Shown piece by piece: positions 38,554 through 47,459 of a DNA stretch of 64,000 bases. Within the stretch, counting starts at the first letter, position 1, and the number at the start of each line of letters is the position of its first letter. The position numbers and the translations under genes are program-made. Source of the DNA: an uncultured Bacteroidota bacterium (GTDB taxonomy: Bacteria > Bacteroidota > Bacteroidia > Chitinophagales > Chitinophagaceae); assembly GCA_903831575.1 (NCBI GenBank), contig CAIKYB010000034.1:1-64000 (forward strand), given 5' to 3'. The notes under the pieces are model-generated. The model did no database searches. It saw only the letters and a list, made by a program, of their open reading frames with translations, and had not been told where the DNA came from.

Positions 38554-39192
38554 ATGCTGATTAAGAAAGCGGTTTATATCATTAGTAATCCTGATTTTGA
38601 AAAATGTCCAAATCCAGACAGGCCTGAGTTTGCTTTTATTGGAAGAAGTAATGTGGGCAAATCTTCATTGATTAATATGCTTTGTAATAATGAAAAGCTG
38701 GCTAAAACATCAGGGTCTCCTGGTAAAACACAATTAATAAACCATTTTGAAGTAATCAGCACTCTTTCTGAATCAAATGCAAAAACTAATGCTCAACTAT
38801 GGTATTTGGTTGATTTACCTGGATATGGCTTTGCAACAATTAGTCAACGAAGCAGAAGAAGATGGGAGCAGATGATTGAGAATTATTTAAGAAAGCGCGA
38901 AAACCTGACGATGGTTTTTGTGTTAATAGATTCAAGACATACCCCTCAGAAAATCGATTTGCAGTTTTTGGAAAATTTAAAAATCTGGCAGATTCCTTTT
39001 TGTTTAATTTTTACAAAAAGTGACAAGGAAAACCAGCGTACCGTTAGTAAGAATGTAAAAGATTTTTTAGAAGCCATGAAAAAGACCTGGCAATTTTTGC
39101 CACAACATTTTGTGAGTAGCGCAGTAAAAAAATCAGGCAAAGATAAAATCCTTACTTATATTGAAGAGGTGATGAACCAGTTAAAAAATTAA
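38554..39192 (+). CDS. engB: Ribosome biogenesis GTP-binding protein EngB (YihA/YsxC)
   Basis: The 212-residue GTPase has G1 GRSNVGKSS, G2 around SGSPGKTQ, G3 DLPGYG and G4 TKSDKE. EngB helps assemble the 50S subunit and is usually essential. It is divergent from ubiE. Confidence 0.95.
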   Translation: MLIKKAVYIISNPDFEKCPNPDRPEFAFIGRSNVGKSSLINMLCNNEKLAKTSGSPGKTQLINHFEVISTLSESNAKTNAQLWYLVDLPGYGFATISQRSRRRWEQMIENYLRKRENLTMVFVLIDSRHTPQKIDLQFLENLKIWQIPFCLIFTKSDKENQRTVSKNVKDFLEAMKKTWQFLPQHFVSSAVKKSGKDKILTYIEEVMNQLKN

Positions 39193-39204
39193 TTTTATTT
39201 AAGT

Positions 39205-39238
39205 AAATAAAAAAAGGGCAGCTCCTAACACTGCCCTT
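39205..39238 (-). terminator. Terminator of the metzincin gene
   Basis: AAGGGCAG (39214-39221) pairs with CTGCCCTT (39231-39238). On the minus strand the stem is followed by seven T residues. It sits 19 bases past the stop at 39258. Confidence 0.87.
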
Positions 39239-39257
39239 AACTAACACATAATCAACC

Positions 39258-40844
39258 TTACTGTTTTACTATTCTTTCTACTTGCTTATTATTTTTTCCA
39301 AACAATTGAATAACATACATTCCTTTTGTTGGGTTATACATATTGATATTGTTCATTCCTGTTGTTCCATTTCCAAAAGCTATCATCCGTCCATTCATAT
39401 CCATAATTCTATATTGATAATTTTCAGTAGCATTTACGGTAATCTGATTTGTAATTAATGTAGAAACTTTAAATGATTTGCTTTCTATTTCATTTGATTT
39501 CAAACTGATCACATTAGAATACACAACTTCATCTGACATAGACACGGCTTTAATTCTGTAGTATTTAATATTATTATCTGTTGGGGTGTAATTGAAACTT
39601 TTTGAACGAATAGAAGCGTTATTCAACGTAGTGAAATTAATGCCATCTATAGAGAACTCAATACTTATTTGGTTTGCGATTTCAGGATTCATCATATCCC
39701 AATGAAGGTCGTGCTCGTTTAAATTTGCAGTCCCTAACAGGGCAAGAGATTTAATGATTATCTTGTTACTGGTTCCACTAAAAGTATAAGCTCCTAAGCT
39801 TCCGTAATTACTGGTGTTATTATTACCAGTGCCATCTATAATGATATAATAAATTCCTTTTGTTAAAAGCGTATCTATAATTACACTCATGTTATCTTCA
39901 GGATTGTAAGTACGGATTAGATTTTTTGATTCATCATACAGCATCAATTTGATGTCTAAATTAGCGCCATCGTTTCTTAATCCTATAGTATAAGGGTTTG
40001 CTTCGAATGATATTCTTTTTGTATGATCTAAAGAAAATGAAAAAGCGTCCTTATCATTACTTGTTGTTATTATTCCACTAATACTAAATTTGTTGCTCGT
40101 AAGATTTAGAGTAGAAGTATTTAATGAATCGGTATAATCATCTGTACGATAAGTAAATCCATTTGAACCAGTGATGATACTCAAGTTATCCTGAGTATTA
40201 CCGCATCCTGAAGGAGTAGGACCATCATTCCAACCAGTCATATTTTTACTATAACTGCTACCCATAAGTGGTGCCCAACTTGTTTCATCTGCCCCACTAC
40301 CAATACCAGTATTGTAAGTTTCTACTAAAGCACAAGTAGCATCGTATTTACTTTGATGTGATAATCCTAAGGTGTGACCACTTTCATGACTGCAACATTC
40401 TGCAATACTTTTAGGATTGTTATTTAGTCTGTCAGAAAATACAAATCCTGGTGTGTTATCACCCCATTTGAAAGACCCTGTAAATGATACTCCACCAACA
40501 TTTGGCTTCCAGCTACTCGTAGGAGTTATGATGATTCTGATTCTTTTATTTAAAGGAGCGTGTAAAAAAGTTGTTGAATCCGTTGTGATATTTATTTCAA
40601 ATGGACGATAATCTTCTGCCACACGGTTAAAGATTTCTTCTATTTGATCATCACTTAGTGTAGCTGCTTCACAAAAAATAGGGTTGCCACCATTCCAAAG
40701 AGTTCCGCTAACAGCTTGACCATTAAAGTCAAGATAAATTGTTGCAGTTGCTGATGGATAGCTATTTAAAACGGGCTGACTGAATGCAGTTATCGCTAAC
40801 AAACTACATAACAATGCAATAATAGATTTAGTAAAGTTTTTCAT
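39258..40844 (-). CDS. Secreted metzincin-type zinc protease with T9SS sorting domain
   Basis: The 528-residue protein starts at the ATG at 40844, giving the signal peptide MKNFTKSIIALLCSLLAITAFSQ. The catalytic motif HESGHTLGLSH (H153, E154, H157, H163) is a metzincin HExxHxxGxxH, with a likely Met-turn at APLMGSS. A prepeptidase-like beta domain follows (TSNDKDAFSFSLD; KGIYYIIIDGTG), and the C-terminal 80 residues (YRIMDMNGRMI; MYNPTKGMYVIQLFG) match a type A sorting domain. It follows a 152-residue secreted protein by 55 bases. Confidence 0.85.
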   Translation of the reverse strand: MKNFTKSIIALLCSLLAITAFSQPVLNSYPSATATIYLDFNGQAVSGTLWNGGNPIFCEAATLSDDQIEEIFNRVAEDYRPFEINITTDSTTFLHAPLNKRIRIIITPTSSWKPNVGGVSFTGSFKWGDNTPGFVFSDRLNNNPKSIAECCSHESGHTLGLSHQSKYDATCALVETYNTGIGSGADETSWAPLMGSSYSKNMTGWNDGPTPSGCGNTQDNLSIITGSNGFTYRTDDYTDSLNTSTLNLTSNKFSISGIITTSNDKDAFSFSLDHTKRISFEANPYTIGLRNDGANLDIKLMLYDESKNLIRTYNPEDNMSVIIDTLLTKGIYYIIIDGTGNNNTSNYGSLGAYTFSGTSNKIIIKSLALLGTANLNEHDLHWDMMNPEIANQISIEFSIDGINFTTLNNASIRSKSFNYTPTDNNIKYYRIKAVSMSDEVVYSNVISLKSNEIESKSFKVSTLITNQITVNATENYQYRIMDMNGRMIAFGNGTTGMNNINMYNPTKGMYVIQLFGKNNKQVERIVKQ

Positions 40845-40899
40845 TTTGGTAGGATTAATTGTAATTAACAATTGGGTTGATTATTGGACTTCGAATTAT

Positions 40900-41358
40900 T
40901 TAGAAACTACAATCTTGTAGTATATCTCTCATTTCTATTTTTTCTATTTTATAATTATTAGCTTCTGCTTTTTCAATACTATAACCATCATTAGCATCAG
41001 TATTGATAATTCTGCCCACATATGATTCGGAAAGATCCTCATTGGTTATTTTAGAAAGTTGCAATAAAGCATTTGGCAATAAAGTCGATTTAATAATTAC
41101 TGTCTGTAGATTTTCATATTGAATCCCATTACTTAAAACCACACCTTTAAAAATAAAATCATTATTAAAGGAGATAGCAATTGATTCGCCAGATTTAGCT
41201 GACATGGTTGATTGTAAAACACTTTTGGAAAAATTTATTTCGCGGGAGAAGTTGGCGAAAATTTCTTTTGAAATTGCATCGGTTTTTTGTTGAGCAAATC
41301 CAATTTGTGTTGTTGTCATTAATAACAGTATTACTACTGCTTGAGTTAAAGTTTTCAT
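40900..41358 (-). CDS. Secreted protein of unknown function upstream of the metzincin
   Basis: The 152-residue protein has a signal peptide (MKTLTQAVVILLLMTTTQIGFAQ). The rest has no recognised domain; it contains FNNDFIFKGVVLSNGIQYENL and ends in KIEMRDILQDCSF with a single Cys. Spacing of 55 bases to the metzincin suggests cotranscription, so it may be an inhibitor, chaperone or co-secreted factor; this is inference from position only. Confidence 0.72.
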   Translation of the reverse strand: MKTLTQAVVILLLMTTTQIGFAQQKTDAISKEIFANFSREINFSKSVLQSTMSAKSGESIAISFNNDFIFKGVVLSNGIQYENLQTVIIKSTLLPNALLQLSKITNEDLSESYVGRIINTDANDGYSIEKAEANNYKIEKIEMRDILQDCSF

Positions 41359-41679
41359 AGGTTGGGTTTGATTGGGTATTAAATCACTATTCTAAATCTT
41401 AAAACGTTCCTTGAGTTCGTTTTAGTATAAAACCTGATAAATATTTCTAAATAAGGGGAAGGTATTATGATGCTTCTTAATGTACTTTATTAGTGAAATA
41501 GCATTTAAATTACTATAAATCAATAATTTATGAAGAGATTGATCACATAATATAGTATAGTGAGGATATTCTAAATTAAATAATAGGTATTATTATTTAA
41601 ACTTATATGTATGCTGTAATATTATTTAGAGTTCAATCCAATAGCCAACTTTTTTAAAGTACTGAACTCAGTTCTATAG
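41359..41679. other. AT-rich intergenic region with a 10-bp inverted repeat
   Basis: This 321-base stretch separates the DCC oxidoreductase from the 152-residue secreted protein. Its one structured element is TTAAATAATA (41576-41585) paired with TATTATTTAA (41591-41600) across a 5-base loop. No ORF, RNA gene or clear TAnnTTTG box was found. Confidence 0.55.
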
Positions 41680-42099
41680 CTACAGAAATCTACTTGAAAT
41701 TGTATCATTGGGTATCATGCAACTTGCTTGTCTACCAAACCACTTAAATCTGTTTGATGCAATCATATTATAAATAGGATCTCTCAAAAAAGGGGGGATA
41801 ATAATAAATACAGATAATATTTTACTGAATCCTTTCAGTTGATATGCAACTTTCAATGCAGCAGTAGATTTCGTAAAAGCAATATTGTTTTGTATTAAAA
41901 CGAATGAATTTATAGAATTTGTGTTAGAGAGGTATTTCGCTCTTATTTTTTTTCCTGTTTCACTTTCTAATGCCGCAAATTGAAAAATAGACTTAGGGTC
42001 TTTTTTTATAATAAACAAAATCAACCTATTGCATAAAATACAATGTCCATCAAATAAAATGATTTCTTTTTTTTTCAAAATTGATGTTGTGTTAATCAT
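41680..42099 (-). CDS. DCC family thiol-disulfide oxidoreductase (DUF393/YuxK)
   Basis: The 139-residue protein has the family motif ILFDGHCILCNRLI (DGxCxxC) near the N-terminus and the C-terminal NRFKWFGRQASCMIP. The two Cys suggest thiol redox chemistry; substrates are unknown. A longer ORF starts at 42129, but that ATG lies inside the terminator stem at 42103-42133, so the ATG at 42099 is preferred. Confidence 0.85.
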   Translation of the reverse strand: MINTTSILKKKEIILFDGHCILCNRLILFIIKKDPKSIFQFAALESETGKKIRAKYLSNTNSINSFVLIQNNIAFTKSTAALKVAYQLKGFSKILSVFIIIPPFLRDPIYNMIASNRFKWFGRQASCMIPNDTISSRFL

Positions 42100-42102
42100 A
42101 AT

Positions 42103-42133
42103 AAAAATGGCAGAATTTAATTCTGCCATTTTT
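42103..42133 (-). terminator. Strong terminator after pyruvate dehydrogenase E2
   Basis: A perfect 14-bp stem (AAAAATGGCAGAAT / ATTCTGCCATTTTT) with a TTA loop lies 21 bases past the E2 stop, with T residues at the end of the minus-strand stem. It is nearly symmetric. Confidence 0.88.
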
Positions 42134-42154
42134 ATTATAAAGTGCTATAATAAG

Positions 42155-43381
42155 TTATACTAACATGGTTACAGGGTTCTCTATATATTTTTTCAAAGTT
42201 TGTAAAAATGAAGCAGCAACTGCTCCATCTACACTTCTATGATCGCAACTTAGTGTTACTTTCATCATATTTGCCACATCAAATCCTGTTGCTTTTTTAA
42301 CTACGACTTCTTTTATTCTGCCAACAGCAAGAATACAGCTATCGGGAGGATTTATGATTGCGGTAAATTCTTCGATGTCCATCATTCCTAAGTTAGAAAT
42401 GGTAAACGTATTTCCACTGAATTCAGCGGGTTGTATTTTTTTGTCTTTTGCCTTTGCGTACAAGCTTTTAGTTTCAGCGGCAATTTGTGAAAGTGATTTT
42501 TGATCGGCAAACTTTATTACAGGAACAATAAGACCTTCTGGCATTGCAACTGCTGAACCAATATGAATATGATGATTGCGACGGATAAAATCATTCATCC
42601 AGCTGCTGTTAACGTCTGGGTGCTGACGCAAAGCTGCAGCGCAAGCTTTTATAATTATATCATTGAAAGAAACTTTTACTGGGCTGATTTCATTGATTGA
42701 ATTTCTTGCGGCTATTGCATTATCCATATTCATCTCCATTGTGAGATAGAAATGAGGTGCATTGAACATGCTTTCACTGAGTCTACGTGCAATTGTTTTC
42801 CGCATTTGACTTAATGGAATATCGGTATGTCCTTCTTCTGTAGTAGAAACAAAGTTGAAAACTGGTATAGAATCTGTTTTAGCGCTTGATGGGGTATAGT
42901 CATCCACATCTTTTTTGATTACTCTTCCTCCATCACCAGTTCCTGCCAATTTGCTGATATCTATTCCTTTATCAGCTGCAATTTTTTTAGCCAATGGAGA
43001 TGCTTTAACTCTATCTTCATTTGATGAAGCTACTGTAGCTGCGATCGGTTGACTTGAAGCAACTGATGCTGTTGCTAAAGCTTCCACAACAGCCGAAGGG
43101 CTTTCTGCTTTTTTATCAGTTAATAAATCTTTGAAATCTTCTCCTGCTTTTCCAACGATAGCTAATATTCCATCAACTTGAACGGCATTACCTGCTTCTA
43201 CACCAATATGCAATAAAACGCCATCATTGTAACTTTCCAACTCCATAGTGGCTTTGTCTGTTTCTACATCAGCCAAAACATCACCGGGCTTAATTTTATC
43301 TCCCACTTTTTTATTCCAAGCTACAATCTTGCCTTCTGTCATCGTATCACTCAGTCTGGGCATTCTTATTACCTCTGCCAT
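42155..43381 (-). CDS. pdhC: Dihydrolipoamide acetyltransferase, pyruvate dehydrogenase E2
   Basis: The 408-residue protein has one lipoyl domain with the lipoylated K43 (VETDKATME), an Ala/Ser-rich linker, a peripheral-subunit-binding domain (RVKASPLAKKIAADKGIDI) and a catalytic acyltransferase domain with DHRSVDGA (D380, H381) near the end. It transfers acetyl groups to CoA in the pyruvate dehydrogenase core. No E1 or E3 gene is adjacent. The substrate assignment over other 2-oxo acids rests on overall likeness to PdhC. Confidence 0.92.
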   Translation of the reverse strand: MAEVIRMPRLSDTMTEGKIVAWNKKVGDKIKPGDVLADVETDKATMELESYNDGVLLHIGVEAGNAVQVDGILAIVGKAGEDFKDLLTDKKAESPSAVVEALATASVASSQPIAATVASSNEDRVKASPLAKKIAADKGIDISKLAGTGDGGRVIKKDVDDYTPSSAKTDSIPVFNFVSTTEEGHTDIPLSQMRKTIARRLSESMFNAPHFYLTMEMNMDNAIAARNSINEISPVKVSFNDIIIKACAAALRQHPDVNSSWMNDFIRRNHHIHIGSAVAMPEGLIVPVIKFADQKSLSQIAAETKSLYAKAKDKKIQPAEFSGNTFTISNLGMMDIEEFTAIINPPDSCILAVGRIKEVVVKKATGFDVANMMKVTLSCDHRSVDGAVAASFLQTLKKYIENPVTMLV

Positions 43382-43473
43382 ATATTTTTATTTTATTATT
43401 ATTTGTGAGCCCGAAATTAATGCAAAAAGATTAAAATTAACTTTTAAGAGATTAATTTGAAATTCTTTTAATA

Positions 43474-45255
43474 TTAAAGGTCTAATTTTAATTTTTCTTT
43501 CAAAATCTTTATTAAAGGGTATTGTTCCGTAAGGATGTTAAAATGTTCTTTTGTATTAATGGCCTTTACATTTTCATCTGTATTCTCCATTTCCTTTTCT
43601 ATAAGCAATAATTGATATTTTAAAATTCTGTCGTTGAAAAAATCCTGAAGGTGCGTAACAAGAGAGGCCCTTTCTCCCTCTATAAATTTCTGTTGAATAT
43701 TGCTTTCTGTAATAATTTCAAAGGAATGCTCATCTACAATCTTTAACTCCGCATTTTTAAAATTTGTTGCGGCAGAATGATTATTTTGAAGTTGAAGTTT
43801 TTCAATAAAAAGGCCCCATGCTTCTGATAGTTTTTCAATATTGAGCGTTGTTGATAATACTTCTTTGTTATGCTGACTGGCAATTTGCTGTCTGATTTTA
43901 CTCAAAGACCCAAGCTTTGCAGTTGTTTTTTCAGGAATTGGATTTTCCTGATTTATTATTGGTGCTGCAATTGATTTAATTGTTTTTTTGGGTTCTTCAA
44001 TAAGGAGAACAGCTGTCGTATTTTTTTTCGCAGTTGAAACGTTTTCAACTTTTGTTGAATGAGGGGCGAGAGTAATTGGAATTGCCTTAAAGGAAACAGC
44101 TTTTACGGTATCAATTATTTTTTTTTTACTAAGCCCGCTTTCTGTAGTAGTAATTTCAATGGCCTGTTTTAAATAAGCCAATTTTATTAAAAGCAATTCT
44201 ACATGTAATTTTTTGTTACGCGTTTGTTTGTATTGAATAAGAGAATCATTGATAATATTTAATGAAGCAATGAGCCAGCCTATTTCAATTTTTGCAGCAT
44301 TTTCAACATATCTGGGCTTGAATTCCTCAGCTACTTCTAATAGTTTTGCAGCTTTTTCATCTTTACAAACAAGTAAATTTCTGATGAATTCAGTATATCC
44401 TTCAAGGAAAGTATCTCCTTCAAAACCCTTTTGGTTGATTTCGTCAAACAAGAGCAAGGCATCTGCTAATTGTTGATGCTGCATTTGATCTAATAGCTTA
44501 AAATAGTAGTCTTCATCAAGAATATTGAGGTGCTCAAGCGTATTCTTATAAGTGATTTTTCCTCCTGTGAAACTTACAATTTTATCCAGAATACTAAGTG
44601 CGTCTCTCAAACAGCCCTCACTTTTTTGCGCGATGAAATGAAGGGCAGTTTTTTCTGCCACAATCTTTTCTTTTTTAATAATTTCTTCTAAATGCTCAAC
44701 AGTATCGTTAATGGTTATGCGCTTAAAATCGAATATCTGACACCTGCTAAGAATTGTTGGAAGAATTTTATGTTTTTCTGTAGTGGCTAAAATAAAAATA
44801 GCATAAGGCGGTGGTTCTTCAAGAGTTTTGAGAAAGGCATTGAATGCATTGGTGCTAAGCATATGAACCTCATCTACAATATACACTTTGTATTGCCCTG
44901 CCTGAGGCGCAAATCTTATCTGCTCAATGAGCTTTCGCATTTCATCTACGCCATTATTACTAGCCGCATCGAGTTCATGTATATTGAAGGAGTTGCCATT
45001 ATCGAAAGAAATACAGCTGTTACATTTGTTACAGGCTTCTCCATCTTTCGTCCGGCTTTCACAATTAATTGTCTTGGCTAATATTCTGGCACAGGTTGTT
45101 TTTCCTACACCTCTTGGACCACAAAATAAAAAAGCATGGGCCAACTGGTTATTGTTGATGGCATTTTTGAGCGTAGTGGTAATATGAGCCTGCCCAATGA
45201 CAGTACTAAAATTTTGAGGTCTGTATTTTCTGGCGGAAACGATAAATTTATCCAT
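43474..45255 (-). CDS. dnaX: DNA polymerase III subunits tau/gamma
   Basis: The 593-residue protein has AAA+ domains I-III with Walker A GPRGVGKT (46-53), a zinc module (C65, C75, C78, C81), VYIVDEVHMLS and the sensor region ILATTEKHKI. The collar ends near residue 370. A Lys/Thr/Ala-rich linker follows, then a tau-specific C-terminus (VEKLSEAWGLFIEKLQLQN; EGERASLVTHLQDFFND). DnaX loads the beta clamp and ties the polymerase to DnaB. The linker is encoded by A10, A8 and A7 runs that may allow a short gamma form. Confidence 0.96.
   Translation of the reverse strand: MDKFIVSARKYRPQNFSTVIGQAHITTTLKNAINNNQLAHAFLFCGPRGVGKTTCARILAKTINCESRTKDGEACNKCNSCISFDNGNSFNIHELDAASNNGVDEMRKLIEQIRFAPQAGQYKVYIVDEVHMLSTNAFNAFLKTLEEPPPYAIFILATTEKHKILPTILSRCQIFDFKRITINDTVEHLEEIIKKEKIVAEKTALHFIAQKSEGCLRDALSILDKIVSFTGGKITYKNTLEHLNILDEDYYFKLLDQMQHQQLADALLLFDEINQKGFEGDTFLEGYTEFIRNLLVCKDEKAAKLLEVAEEFKPRYVENAAKIEIGWLIASLNIINDSLIQYKQTRNKKLHVELLLIKLAYLKQAIEITTTESGLSKKKIIDTVKAVSFKAIPITLAPHSTKVENVSTAKKNTTAVLLIEEPKKTIKSIAAPIINQENPIPEKTTAKLGSLSKIRQQIASQHNKEVLSTTLNIEKLSEAWGLFIEKLQLQNNHSAATNFKNAELKIVDEHSFEIITESNIQQKFIEGERASLVTHLQDFFNDRILKYQLLLIEKEMENTDENVKAINTKEHFNILTEQYPLIKILKEKLKLDL
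44118..44127 (-). promoter_or_regulatory. A10 homopolymer in dnaX, candidate slippage site
   Basis: The minus strand reads AGT followed by ten A and then TAATTGA at codons 377-380. Gaining one A gives AAT AAT TGA (stop); losing one A gives TAA directly. Both end the protein near residue 379-381, just after the clamp-loader collar. A8 (44028-44021) follows 90 bases later; a -1 shift there stops at TGA 43999-43997, giving 419 residues. Confidence 0.55.
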
Positions 45256-45261
45256 ATTCTT

Positions 45262-45277
45262 ATTAGCCGTGGCTAAT
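45262..45277. promoter_or_regulatory. Palindrome in the dnaX leader
   Basis: ATTAGCC-GT-GGCTAAT is a 7-bp inverted repeat with a 2-base centre, between the dnaX -7 box and the ATG. It could be an operator or a leader hairpin. No matching copy was noticed elsewhere in the window. Confidence 0.45.
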
Positions 45278-45294
45278 CTTTATTTTTCAGAGGT

Positions 45295-45302
45295 CAAATT
45301 TA
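45295..45302 (-). promoter_or_regulatory. -7 promoter box of dnaX
   Basis: The minus strand reads TAAATTTG, 39 bases before the dnaX ATG, in the gap after the GNAT-like gene. Confidence 0.55.
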
Positions 45303-45321
45303 ATTCTTTAATCTTAGACTA

Positions 45322-46488
45322 TTACACTATTGGATGTCTTTTAAATGGCTTTGTTCTGTCAAATTGATATCGGTAAGTTGTCAATTGACGAGAATTAAAT
45401 ACCTCTCCTACATTTTTTGCCATATTCATCATTTTTGGATTGAAATCACCAATCCATTGCATTTCATAATTGGTATAGGGCAACTTCTTTTTAAGCAGCA
45501 TGGTTGATGTTTCTGCAATGATATAGGCATTTATTCCTTTGCTTTGAAATTCCGGAATGATTCCAAAAACCAGGCCAGTCAATTTTCTGTTGATTTTAAA
45601 TGTTTTTAGCCACAGAAAATATAATTTATTCAACAAATCAAATTTACCGTTCAGGTATTTGAACCATTGATTCAAATCAGGCAAGTTGATAAACATGGCT
45701 ATTGGCTTATTTTGAAAATAAGCAAACCATATGGCTCTTGGATCCATAACAGGTTTCATTTTTTTAAACATCATCAAAACTTGTTCTTTTGATAATTGTT
45801 TTAATCCACCATGACCTGCCCACGCTTTGTTATAAACTTCAGTAAAATCATCAGCATATTTTTCCAGGTGCTTCTTTTCCAAATGACGAGCGGAGTAATC
45901 AGGATTTGCAGCTAATACATCGTGTTTTTCCCATATTTTATCATTTAGAGGTTCTTTAGGAAGCATACCAAAACAATATTGATGATAGAAGGGCTGAAAT
46001 CCGTAGGTTTCAAATAAGTCTTTATAATAAATCGGATTGTAATTCATACCATAGAGTGGCTGGCTGAAACCTTCTGTTAAAAGGCCCCACCAACGATCAC
46101 GTTCTCCAAAATTTATAGGGCCATCCATTGCTTCAACATTTTCTTTGATCAACCAATGTCTGGCATTGTCAAATAATAAATCTGCAGCATCCTGGTTATT
46201 GATACATTCAAAAAAACCAATTCCTCCTACAGCGAATTCATCTCCTTTATTTTTGTATTTGCTATTTACAAATGCTGCAATTCGCCCAATTAATTCACCC
46301 TGCTCATCTTTCAATATCCAGCGAATGGTTTTTCCAAATCGGTAAGCCTTATTCTTCTTTTCATTAAAAATTTCATTTATGTCCTTGTCCAAAGGTCTTA
46401 TCCAATTGGCATTGTTTTTATAAATAACTAAGGGCACTTCAATAAAAAGTCGTGCACTTTTTGAATCCTCTATTGGAATGATTTGCAT
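45322..46488 (-). CDS. GNAT-fold acyltransferase-like protein (YghO-like)
   Basis: The 388-residue soluble protein has an N-terminal region with GELIGRIAAFVNSKYKNK and VGGIGFFECINNQDAADLLFDNA, typical of GNAT acyl-CoA binding, followed by MDGPINFGERDRWWGLL and a second half with LVFGIIPEFQSKGINAYII and YEMQWIGDFNPKMMNMA. This matches a widespread family often annotated only as hypothetical. The acceptor is unknown. It lies 33 bases after the sterol-desaturase-family gene, likely one operon. Confidence 0.75.
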   Translation of the reverse strand: MQIIPIEDSKSARLFIEVPLVIYKNNANWIRPLDKDINEIFNEKKNKAYRFGKTIRWILKDEQGELIGRIAAFVNSKYKNKGDEFAVGGIGFFECINNQDAADLLFDNARHWLIKENVEAMDGPINFGERDRWWGLLTEGFSQPLYGMNYNPIYYKDLFETYGFQPFYHQYCFGMLPKEPLNDKIWEKHDVLAANPDYSARHLEKKHLEKYADDFTEVYNKAWAGHGGLKQLSKEQVLMMFKKMKPVMDPRAIWFAYFQNKPIAMFINLPDLNQWFKYLNGKFDLLNKLYFLWLKTFKINRKLTGLVFGIIPEFQSKGINAYIIAETSTMLLKKKLPYTNYEMQWIGDFNPKMMNMAKNVGEVFNSRQLTTYRYQFDRTKPFKRHPIV

Positions 46489-46521
46489 GTTTGAAAATGA
46501 ATTGAAGTGAAATTCAATTAG

Positions 46522-47409
46522 CTAAGTTAATTTTTTTCTCATTTCTGCGGCCGTTAAACTACTGCCATCATGACTCCATCCCGGCTGCATAAATAAGTAT
46601 TTTAATTTTGTAGCAAAAGAAATTGATTTTGATAAATCTTTTCCTATGGCTACCCATTCATGTAAAATTATTTTGAATGGGCTGTTGGTTTTGGCAATTG
46701 GCTTCGTTAATCCATATACAATAGTTTCCGCCTCAAGCTCTTCCTGAAATGTACCAAAAAGTTTGTCCCAAATAATCAGACACATTCCCATATTTTTATC
46801 AAGGTATATTACATTACTTGCATGATGCACACGATGGTGAGATGGGCTTACAAAAAAAGCTTCAAACCAACCCGGCATTTTTTTGATGTATTGAGTATGT
46901 ACGAGTATTCCATAAGTTTGAGTGATCGAGTACATGAAAATAATATCCAAGGGGCTAAATCCTAAAAAGGCAATTGGAATAAAATAAACAAATCGGTAAA
47001 CAGGTTGAAAGACTGATGATCTGAATCCTGTTGTTAAATTATATTCATCAGATGAATGATGCGTTACATGCACCGCCCAAAAAATTCTACAGTAATGGTC
47101 AACTCTATGCTCAACATAAAATGCCAGATCTTCCAAGAAGAATAATACAATCCAATATAAATAAACGTTTTCGATTTTTATAAAATGATGCAAATAACAA
47201 CAAGCTAAAATGGCGATATAAAAAAGCGCTCTTAAAATAAGATCAATTCCAGCATTGAGTAAGGTGAAGTAAATATTTTGAAAAGTACTGCTTAACGAGT
47301 AGTATTTTTTATGTTGAACATTACTGAATAAAATTTCAGCAATAATAACCAGGCTGTAAAAAGGAATTGAACATAAAATAAATAAAGCTTCTTTGGAAGA
47401 CTGCATCAT
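46522..47409 (-). CDS. Sterol desaturase/fatty acid hydroxylase family membrane protein
   Basis: The 295-residue protein has four or five membrane segments and the di-iron histidine boxes HRVDH, HVTHHSS and HHRVHH with FFLEDLAFYVEH. Family members hydroxylate or desaturate lipids with O2. The bacterial substrate is unknown; hydroxy fatty acids, sulfonolipids or carotenoids are options in this phylum. It starts 50 bases after frr and is followed by the GNAT-like gene, a possible lipid-modifying pair. Confidence 0.87.
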   Translation of the reverse strand: MMQSSKEALFILCSIPFYSLVIIAEILFSNVQHKKYYSLSSTFQNIYFTLLNAGIDLILRALFYIAILACCYLHHFIKIENVYLYWIVLFFLEDLAFYVEHRVDHYCRIFWAVHVTHHSSDEYNLTTGFRSSVFQPVYRFVYFIPIAFLGFSPLDIIFMYSITQTYGILVHTQYIKKMPGWFEAFFVSPSHHRVHHASNVIYLDKNMGMCLIIWDKLFGTFQEELEAETIVYGLTKPIAKTNSPFKIILHEWVAIGKDLSKSISFATKLKYLFMQPGWSHDGSSLTAAEMRKKLT

Positions 47410-47459
47410 TGTGTTTTGCCTGAATCTTTGAAGAGTAAAATAAAAAGAAGAATGTTACT

